Shown here piece by piece: positions 15,022 through 21,977 of a stretch of DNA of 22,935 nt (position 1 is its first letter; every line of letters starts with the position of its first letter). The notes under the pieces are model-generated. The model did no database searches. It was not told the origin of the DNA and saw only the letters and a list, made by a program, of their open reading frames with translations. The stretch covers positions 1 through 22,935 of the forward strand of contig VBJR01000025.1 of assembly GCA_005880175.1 (NCBI GenBank), in the 5' to 3' direction. Origin of the DNA: Chloroflexota bacterium (lineage in GTDB: Bacteria > Chloroflexota > Dormibacteria > Dormibacterales > Dormibacteraceae). Both the position numbers and the translations under genes were made by a program.

Positions 15022-15732
15022 ATCCAGGACCAGCGAGACGTCGTCGGCGTAGCCGTCGTTGGCGGTGCCCGCCTTGCGGATCATCTCCATGTCCACCTTG
15101 ATCCGCCTGGTCCCCGCGGGCACGCTGCCGCTCGCGGTCCTGAGGAGGAGCGCGGTCCTGCCCCCGCGATCGCGGTCGAGGACGACGGGCAGGCTCGCCG
15201 TCGCGAGCACCTCGCCGCCGGCGCCGAGGAACTGGGCGGTCAGCTCGACCTGGTCGTCCTGGCCCCTGAACCCGCCCAGCCAGGCGGACAGGGTGTAGGA
15301 CTCGCGGCCGCCGTCGAGGGCCGGGCCCTCGCTGGAGACGTCGATGGTCTGGGTCGCGCCCGAACGCTCGGCCCTGGGGCCGCCCCCGAAGAAGTTGCGG
15401 CCGCGGTCCGGCGGCCCGGGATCGCTCGGGGTCGGGTAGTTGCCCGAGCTCGCGGTGTCGTAGGCGATGGCGGTGAGGTCGCCGGTCCTCGTCCAGCCGG
15501 GCACGTCCGGCGCGACGGAGCTGCCGTCGGTGCCGGGCCCGGCCTCGGCGTCGCCGTTGACGACCAGGTTCTTGCCGGCTCCGGCCGGCGCGATCGTCGA
15601 GGTGGCGGTGGGCTGGGCGGCGGCCGCCGGGGGAACGGGGGCCGGGGTGCCACAGGCGGCGAGGATCAGCGAGAGGAGCGCCGCCACGGCGAGCGTGAGA
15701 GTCGTCCGGGCGTGCCCGTGCTGCAGAGACAT
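15010..15732 (-). CDS. Lipoprotein with a carbohydrate-binding-like beta-sandwich domain
   Basis: This 240-residue protein starts at ATG 15732 (MSLQHGHART). The signal sequence TLTLAVAALLSLILAAC ends in a lipobox LAAC with Cys27 as the acylated residue. A Pro/Ala/Thr-rich tether follows to about residue 50. The remainder (NLVVNGDAEAG..., VPGWTRTGDLTAIAYD, FFGGGP, QTIDVS, YTLSAWLGGFRGQDDQVELTAQF, DDVSLVLD) has the pattern of jellyroll galactose-binding/CBM-like domains. These bind glycans or other surface ligands and rarely have enzymatic activity. There is no clear SD. An upstream in-frame start at 15846 would destroy the lipoprotein signal. A long inverted repeat lies just upstream. Its role is unknown; surface binding is inference. 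Confidence 0.75.
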   Translation of the reverse strand: MSLQHGHARTTLTLAVAALLSLILAACGTPAPVPPAAAAQPTATSTIAPAGAGKNLVVNGDAEAGPGTDGSSVAPDVPGWTRTGDLTAIAYDTASSGNYPTPSDPGPPDRGRNFFGGGPRAERSGATQTIDVSSEGPALDGGRESYTLSAWLGGFRGQDDQVELTAQFLGAGGEVLATASLPVVLDRDRGGRTALLLRTASGSVPAGTRRIKVDMEMIRKAGTANDGYADDVSLVLDPAG

Positions 15733-15787
15733 GCCGGCAGACTGGGCGCAGCCGCTGAAGCGGCGCTGAAAGCGGGGCCGGGCTTCG

Positions 15788-15850
15788 GGCCTTGCCGTAC
15801 GCCTGCCACCCCTCAGCCCGGTCGAGACGTGGTGCCCGTACGGCAAGGCC
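15788..15850. repeat. Perfect 14-bp inverted repeat with a 35-nt spacer
   Basis: GGCCTTGCCGTACG (15788-15801) and CGTACGGCAAGGCC (15837-15850) are exact reverse complements. The element fills most of the 127-nt gap between the acyl-CoA synthetase stop (15860) and the lipoprotein start (15732), both on the minus strand. It could be a long-loop terminator, a paired operator, or the remains of a small mobile element. No target-site duplication or T tract is seen. Confidence 0.7.
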
Positions 15851-15859
15851 TGTCGGTGG

Positions 15860-17671
15860 CTACCCGGCGTCGAGCTCGACCAGCCAGTCCACCGCGACCG
15901 CGCCGCGCTCGCCGGCCATCACCGGGTTGAGGTCGATGGACCGGACCCCCGGCGCCTCCTCGGCCAGGCGGGCCAGGGCCAGGATCATCGACTCCACCGC
16001 GGCCACGTCGGCCGGTGGGCGGCCGCGCGCTCCGGTCAGCAGCGGGTAGCCGCGCAGGTCGCGGATCATCTCCGCCGCGTCGGCGGCGGTGAGGGGGACC
16101 GGTCTCACGCTCACGTCGTCCAGGATCTCGGCGAACACGCCGCCCAGGCCGACCAGCACCGCGGGGCCGAGCGCCGCGTCGGTCGTGACGCCGAGGATCA
16201 GCTCCACCCCTTCGACCTGCCGCTGCACCACCACAGCGGCCGCCCGCGCGGCCAGGTCCGCGTACGCCCTGGCCACCGCGCTCTCCGACCCGAGCCCGAC
16301 GCGGACCAGGCCCGCCTCCGACTTGTGCGCGACGCCCGGCGCCGGCGCCTTGAGCACCACCGGGAAGCCCAGCGCCCGCGCGGCCGCGCCCGCCGCCGCG
16401 GCGGACTCCACCAGGCGCTCCTCGACCAGCGGGATCCCGAACCGCTCCAGCAGCGCCGCCGCCTCCGACGAGGCGAGCATCCGCGTCGCCGCCCCTGGCG
16501 GCCGCGCGTCGGAGAGGATGCTCGGGAGCGGCCGGTCCGCGATCACCGCCGCGCGGCGCCGGCGCTCGAACAGGCCGTGCAGGGCCTGGAAGCAGCCCCG
16601 CGAGCTGCGGAACACGGGGAGGCCGCTCTCGAGCAGCCGGTCGTAGGCCGGCGTCCTCGTCTCCCAGGTGCTCCACACCACCACCACCGGCGTCCGTCAC
16701 GCCGCGGATCACCCCCGTCGACGCGCACACCAGCACGTCCACCGCCGGGTCGGCGCCGATCAGGTCGAACACGCGCCGGCGGCCCTCCGGCGTGCCCTCG
16801 CGGTACAGGTTCCCGCTGTCCACCGGGTTGCTGACGCCGACGTCCGGCGGGAGGACCTCGTGCAGCCCGCGCTGCGTATCGTCGGACAGCACCGGCACCG
16901 TGACGCCCCGGCCCTCGGCGATCTCCGACATGAGCGCGACCGCGCCGCCCGCGTAGCCGTACAGCGCGACCCGTCCCGAGCCGCCGACCGGCGCGATCTT
17001 GGCGTACATCGCCGCCGTCTCGATCAGTTCGTCCACGTCCTCGACCCGCACGACCCCGTACTGCCGGAACAGCCCGTCGATCACCTCGTCCGAGCCCGTC
17101 AGGTGGGCGCTGTGCGTCGCCGCCATCCGGCTCGCCGCCTGGTTGCGGCCGACCTTGATGAGCACCACCGGCTTCCCGCGCGCGTACGCCGCGCGCAGCG
17201 CGCGGCGGAGCTTGCCGCCGTCGCGGAAGCCCTCGATGTACCCGGCGATCACGGCGGTCCCCGGGTCGTCCGCGAAGTGCTGGATGAAGTCCGCCGCCTC
17301 CAGGTCGGCCTCGCCGCCCGTCGGCACCCAGCGCGAGAACGCCACCCCGTGCGGCGCCGCCTGCGAATCTTGCGCAACCCGGGGCCCGGCGCCTCCGGCA
17401 TGGCCTCGTAGATGTTCGTGCTGCCGTTGGGCCCGAGCATCCGGATGCCGTGGCGCCGCACCGCGGCCACCAGCTCGCGTGCCTCCGGCACCCGGGACGC
17501 GGTCACGATGACGAACGGGACGCCGGCCTGGCCGCACTCCTCGATCGCCGCCAGCACCGCGTCACCCGCCACGCCGATCACGGCCACGTCCACGGGCGGC
17601 GGGGCGTCGCGGACCCGGTCGCCCGGCCCGACGCGCGCGATGCCGCGGGGATGGAACAGCCGCTCCATCAT
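15860..17671 (-). CDS. ADP-forming acyl-CoA synthetase (fused alpha-beta type), broken: three missing segments and two frame changes
   Basis: It starts at ATG 17671, overlapping the crotonase stop (TGATG). Reading requires three pieces. The first runs from MMERLFHPRGIA to PGLRKI (to ~17375). The second, in another frame, runs from GVAFSRWVPTGGEADLEAADF to STGVIRGVTD (to ~16695). The third, back in the original frame, runs from VVVVWSTWETRTPAYD to the stop. Domains: a CoA-binding Rossmann remnant, two succinyl-CoA-ligase-like flavodoxin folds (THSAHLTGSDEVIDG carries the conserved alpha-subunit His), and a C-terminal ATP-grasp with LKAPAPGVAHKSEAG, whose His is the beta-subunit phospho-carrier. 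Against its paralogue at 18507 it lacks ~45 residues of the Rossmann core after GIARVG, ~20 after LRKI (the ITQSG region), and ~20 before VVVVWSTW. Family reaction: acid + CoA + ATP to acyl-CoA + ADP + Pi. Confidence 0.7.
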
Positions 17672-18492
17672 CAGCCGGCGTCCTCCCGGAACCGGGCGAT
17701 CGCCGCCTTCAGGCCGTGCTCCTGGATCAGCGCCGCCAGCGCCCTGACCTCCGCCGAGTAGTGCAGCAGCGCGTCCGTCTCGGCGCCCATCGCCACCGTG
17801 GTCCGGAACCCCATCACGTCCGCCACCCGGTTGATCGCCATCTTCTTCATCCGCAGCGTGGACGCCGGGATGCGCGCGATGCCGACAGCGAGCTCGCGGA
17901 CGTTCGCCTCCAGCTCGGCCGCCGGCACCGCGTAGTTGGCCCAGCCCCAGTCCGACGCCGTCTGGCCCGAGATCCGGCTCCCCGCCACGAACGACATCTG
18001 CTTGGCCCGCTTCGGACCCACCAGCGGCACCCACAGCGGGCTGATGTAGCCGCCGCCCAGCGGCAGCGACGGCCAGCCGACGACCGCGTCCTCCGCGATC
18101 ACCGTGATGTCGCAGAACGTGCACAGCTGCGTCGCCCCGGCCAGGCAGTAGCCGTGGACGGCCGCGATCACCGGCTTCGGGTGGTCCCAGATCTGCAGGA
18201 AGCGGTTCAGGTACCCGGCGTGGGTGAGGTAGTCGTCGACGATGTCGACCTCGTGCGCGTCGTCGGACCGCTCGATGTCGTAGCCGGCGCTGAAGGCCCG
18301 GCCGGCGCCCCGGATCGCGATGACGCGCGTCGCGCCGTCCTCGGCCAGCACGGACAGCGCGGCGCTGAGCTCCTCCAGCAGCTGCCGGTTCATCGCGTTC
18401 AGCTTGTCCGGCCGGTTCAGGGTGAGCCAGGTGAGCGGGCCGTCCCGGTCGAGACGGATGCACTCGTAGGTCGGCGGTTGCGGGCTTACCAT
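17671..18492 (-). CDS. Crotonase (enoyl-CoA hydratase/isomerase)-family protein lacking both hydratase glutamates
   Basis: This complete 273-residue protein has the crotonase fold: LTLNRPDKLNAMN (24-36), oxyanion-hole segment GAGRAFSAGYDIE (62-74), and the second oxyanion segment AAVHGYCLAGATQLCTFCD. In classical hydratases the two catalytic Glu lie in GG.CEL and in PE. Here they align with Gln122 and Ser142 (GWPSLPLGGGY), so simple hydration is unlikely. Thioesterase, C-C hydrolase, decarboxylase or isomerase chemistry are alternatives known in this superfamily. The C-terminal half (RAKQMSFVAGSRISG, LRMKKMAINR) is well conserved in style. The start ATG is preceded by TAATAT with a 6-nt gap, and the first gene of the opposite strand starts 14 nt away. 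It is translationally coupled to the CoA synthetase downstream. Confidence 0.85.
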   Translation of the reverse strand: MVSPQPPTYECIRLDRDGPLTWLTLNRPDKLNAMNRQLLEELSAALSVLAEDGATRVIAIRGAGRAFSAGYDIERSDDAHEVDIVDDYLTHAGYLNRFLQIWDHPKPVIAAVHGYCLAGATQLCTFCDITVIAEDAVVGWPSLPLGGGYISPLWVPLVGPKRAKQMSFVAGSRISGQTASDWGWANYAVPAAELEANVRELAVGIARIPASTLRMKKMAINRVADVMGFRTTVAMGAETDALLHYSAEVRALAALIQEHGLKAAIARFREDAG

Positions 18493-18494
18493 CG

Positions 18495-18504
18495 TACGAT
18501 ATTA
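18495..18504. promoter_or_regulatory. Overlapping divergent -10 boxes for two leaderless genes
   Basis: On the plus strand TACGAT (18495-18500) lies six nucleotides before GTG 18507. On the minus strand TAATAT (18504-18499) lies six nucleotides before ATG 18492. Both fit the TANNNT -10 rule for leaderless actinobacterial transcripts, and neither gene has an SD. The two boxes overlap by two bases, next to the palindrome ATCGTACGAT (18491-18500). No good -35 is seen for either. Confidence 0.65.
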
Positions 18505-18506
18505 CG

Positions 18507-20469
18507 GTGAACGACGGGCTCGAGAGTCTCCTGCGGCCGGCGGCGATCGCCGTGATCGGCGCCACCGAGGACATCCGGACGTACGCCGGCGCCCCGCTGC
18601 ACAATCTGGTCGGCCACGGCTTCCGCGGCGCGATCTACCCGGTCAACCCCCGGCGAGCGGTCGTGCAGGGCATCCCGGCCTACCCGACGGTGCTCGACGT
18701 CCCCGGGCCCATCGACACCGCCGTGATCGCCGTGCCGTCGGACGCGGTCCTCGGCGTCCTGGCGCAGGTCGTGCAGGCGGGGGCGCGGTCGGCGACGATC
18801 GTCAGCTCCGGCTTCGGCGAGGAGGCGGCGGGGCCGCGGGGCAAGGTCCGCCACGCCGAGCTGGACGCCCTGATCCGCGCCAGCGGCATCCGCGTCCTCG
18901 GCCCCAACACCACGGGCCTCGTCAACCTCGCCGACGGGTACGTGCCGCGCGCCGCGCACAACCAGCTCGACCCCGCCGACGTCCGGGCCGGCGGCGCCGC
19001 GCTCATCACGCAGAGCGGCGCCTGCGGCAACGTCGTGTTCAACCGGGCCCAGGCGCACGGCGTCGGGATCGGGCTGTCCGTGGCCACCGGCGACCAGATC
19101 GACGTGGACATCTGGGAGCTGTGCGAGCACGCGCTCGCGGACGGCCGCTTCGAGACGCTCATGGTGGTGGCCGAGACGCTCGCCCTCCTCAAGCTGGGCC
19201 GGTCCGAGGTGGGCCGGCGCGCGGTCATGACGCACTCGGGCTCGCTGGCCGGCGAGGCCGCGGTCCAGTCGGCGGCGCTCCGCCAGCTCGGGCTGGTCGA
19301 GGTGGACGACCTGGACGACCTCTGGCGGCTGGCGCAGATGGTCCAGGCCTGGGGCCCGCCGCCCCCGAGCGGCGGGCGGCTCGGCGTCATCTCGCTCTCC
19401 GGCGGCGAGGCGGCGCTGATCGCCGACCGCTGTGCCGAGCACGACATCGCGCTGCCGGACTGCTCGCCGGAGTTCGGGCGGTTCATCCGGTCGCACTTCC
19501 CGTACGCGCTGGCCTCCAACCCGTTCGACCCCTCGGGCGAGATCGTCGGCCGGCCCGAGAAGCTCCGCCTGGCCGTCCGCGGCTTCCTCGAGCAGAACGA
19601 CTTCTCGGAGGTGCTGTTCGCCACCCCCGTCCTGCGCGCCGAGCAGGCGGAGCGCCAGCTGAGCGAGATCGGCGCCTTCGTCGAGGACCCGCACCCGAAC
19701 GCGTGCTTCTCGCTCTGGCCGGCCGGACCGCTCACGCACGCCCAGGAGCGGATCCTGAGCGGCACCGGCCAGCCGGTCTTCGCCGGTTCGCCGGCCGCCA
19801 TCCGGGCGCTCGCGTTCTACCGCCGCGCCGGGGCCCGCCACTGGCGCGACCCCGCCCGACGCGCGCTACTTCGAGCTCCGGGACCGCCTGGCCGGGGCCG
19901 GGGTGCCGTTCGGCCGCGCGCGGCTGGCGCGCTCGCCGGCCGAGGCCGAGCGCGCCGCCGCCGAGCTGGGCTTCCCGCTGGTGCTCAAGGCCAACGTCAC
20001 CAGCTCGGTCCACAAGATGGCGAACGGCCTCGTCAGGTTGGACGTGCGCTCCGAGGAGGCGCTCCGCCAGGCGTTCTCGGAGCTGGTCGCGGCTGGCGAC
20101 GGCGTCGTCGTGGAGGCGCGGGCCCGGGGCGACGTCGAGGTCATCGTCGGCGCCACCCGCGACCCGGGCCTGGGGCCGGCGCTCCTCTTCGGGAACGGCG
20201 GCAGCGCCGTCGAGTACCTCCGGGACAGCGCCCTCGCGATCGTGCGCTACCTGGACGAGGCCGAGGCGCGGTCGCTGGTCGCCTCGACCCGGGTGGGGCG
20301 GTTCCTCGCCGACCGCGCGCCGGCCGCGGTGGACGCGCTCGCCAGGATCGCCCGGGGCGCGGGAGCCTGGTTCGCCGCCAACGACCAGCTCCAGGCGCTC
20401 GACCTCAACCCGCTGCTGGTCGACCTGGCCTCGGGAGAGGTCGTGTGCGTGGACGCGCGGGTCGCATGA
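18507..20469 (+). CDS. ADP-forming acyl-CoA synthetase (fused alpha-beta type), frameshifted in the middle
   Basis: It starts at GTG 18507 with a TANNNT box six nucleotides upstream and no SD. The domains are a CoA-binding Rossmann fold (IAVIGATEDI, IYPVNPRR, AVIAVPSDAV; residues ~10-140) and two succinyl-CoA-ligase-like domains (~150-440). The latter contain ITQSGACGN and THSGSLAG with His243, the alpha-type phosphohistidine region. Near 19857 (residue ~450) the frame changes: RHWRDPA is followed in the next frame by DARYFELRDRLAGAGVPFGRA. Removing one C from a run of Cs restores it. The ATP-grasp domain then reads FPLVLKANVTSSVHKMANGLV with the conserved His, and runs to TGA 20469. The reconstructed protein is ~653 residues. 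It activates an unidentified carboxylic acid to its CoA ester with ATP. Its stop overlaps the GMC start (ATGA). Confidence 0.8.
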
Positions 20470-21977
20470 GGTACGACCTCGTCGTGGTGGGCGCCGGCTC
20501 GGCCGGCGCGATCGTGGCGGCGCGGCTCTCGGAGGACCCCGCCGCCCGGGTCCTCCTGCTCGAGGCGGGCCCGGACTACCCCGACCTCGCCTCCCTGCCC
20601 GAGGAGCTGCGGCTCGGCTACGCGACCGCGTCGTATGTCACCACGCACGGGCACCTGTGGGACTACACAGGCCGGGCCAACCGCCACCAGCCGCCCGCGC
20701 CCGTGCCGCGCGGCAGGGTGACCGGCGGCACGAGCGCCGTCAACGGTCAGGTGTTCCTGCGCGGGCTGCGCTCGGACTTCGACGACTGGGTGGCGCTCGG
20801 CAACGACCTCTGGGGCTTCGGCGCCCTGCTCCGGTGCTTCATCCGGATCGAGCACGACCTGGACTTCCGCGACGAGTGGCACGGGGACAGCGGCCCGATC
20901 GCCGTCCGCCGCTACCCGCCGGCCGAGCTGCTGCCGCCCCAGGTCGCGTTCCTCCAGGCGTGCGCCGACGCCGGGTACGCCCGGGCCCCGGACGCCAACG
21001 CCCCCGACGCCCGGGGCGTCTCGCCGATCCCGTTCAACAACGTCGGCGGCGTCCGCGCCAGCACCGCGCTGACGTACCTCGCGCCGGCCCGCGGCCGTCC
21101 GAACCTGCACGTCCGGCCGGACGCCCACGTCCGCCGCGTCGTGATCGACCGCGGCCGGGCGACCGGTGTCGAGCTCGCGGCCGGCGTCGTCGAGGCCGGC
21201 GAGGTGGTCCTGTGCGGCGGCTCGATCGGCTCGCCGCACGTCCTGCTCCTGTCCGGCGTCGGGCCGGCCGCCGAGCTGCGGGCCGCCGGCGTCGAGCCGC
21301 TGGTGGACCTGCCCGGGGTCGGCAGGCACCTGCAGGACCACCACGTGGTGGACGTGCTGTGGTCCAGCGCGCCGGAGTACGGCATCCCGCCGCCGCGGTC
21401 GCCGCGGACCCAGGTCGCCCTGCGCTACACCGCCGCCGGCTCGGGGTGGCCGGACGACATGCAGGTGACGCCGCGCACGCATCCGCCGCGCGGCAAGCAG
21501 GGCGTCGTCTCGATGGTGCCCTGCATCGAGCGCGCCGCCGGGACGGGCGAGGTGACGCTCCGCTCCGCCGACCCGGCCGCGCCGCCCGGGATCGCGTTCC
21601 GCTTCCTGGACGAGCCCGAGGACCTGCGCCGCCTCCGCGAGGGGGTGCTGCTCTGCCTGGACCTCGCCGGGCACCGGGCGTTCCGGGGCGTCATCGCCGG
21701 GCAGCTGGCGCCGGAACCGGGGCGGGAGCTCGACGAGTGGCTGCTCCGCTCCGTGCGCACGTCCCACCACTCCTGCGGCACCTGCAAGATGGGCCCCGAT
21801 GCCGACCCCATGGCGGTCGTGGACCAGCTCTGCCGGGTCCGCGGTGTGGACAACCTGAGCGTCGTGGACGCCTCCGTGTTCCCGGAGGTGGTCCGCGCGA
21901 ACACGGCCGTGACCACGATGGCCGTCGCAGAGCGCTTCGTCGAGCTCCGGCGTCAGCCCGCCAGCAGCCGCGGGTAG
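20466..21977 (+). CDS. GMC-family FAD-dependent oxidoreductase
   Basis: This complete 503-residue protein starts at ATG 20466, overlapping the upstream stop. The N-terminal dinucleotide motif GAGSAGAIVAARLSED is followed by VLLLEAG (ADP-binding Glu). The first GMC signature is GRVTGGTSAVNGQVFLRG and the second is GSIGSPHVLLLSGVGP. The catalytic His is in SHHSCGTCKMG (His434/435, most likely 435), and the C-terminal segment FPEVVRANTAVTTMAVAER holds the usual Asn partner region. These features fit alcohol oxidation by a choline/glucose-methanol-type dehydrogenase or oxidase, with flavin bound non-covalently or via His. Coupling to an acyl-CoA synthetase suggests a substrate alcohol oxidised en route to an acid. 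The last 25 bp overlap the 3' end of the opposite-strand amidohydrolase gene. Confidence 0.88.
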   Translation: MRYDLVVVGAGSAGAIVAARLSEDPAARVLLLEAGPDYPDLASLPEELRLGYATASYVTTHGHLWDYTGRANRHQPPAPVPRGRVTGGTSAVNGQVFLRGLRSDFDDWVALGNDLWGFGALLRCFIRIEHDLDFRDEWHGDSGPIAVRRYPPAELLPPQVAFLQACADAGYARAPDANAPDARGVSPIPFNNVGGVRASTALTYLAPARGRPNLHVRPDAHVRRVVIDRGRATGVELAAGVVEAGEVVLCGGSIGSPHVLLLSGVGPAAELRAAGVEPLVDLPGVGRHLQDHHVVDVLWSSAPEYGIPPPRSPRTQVALRYTAAGSGWPDDMQVTPRTHPPRGKQGVVSMVPCIERAAGTGEVTLRSADPAAPPGIAFRFLDEPEDLRRLREGVLLCLDLAGHRAFRGVIAGQLAPEPGRELDEWLLRSVRTSHHSCGTCKMGPDADPMAVVDQLCRVRGVDNLSVVDASVFPEVVRANTAVTTMAVAERFVELRRQPASSRG

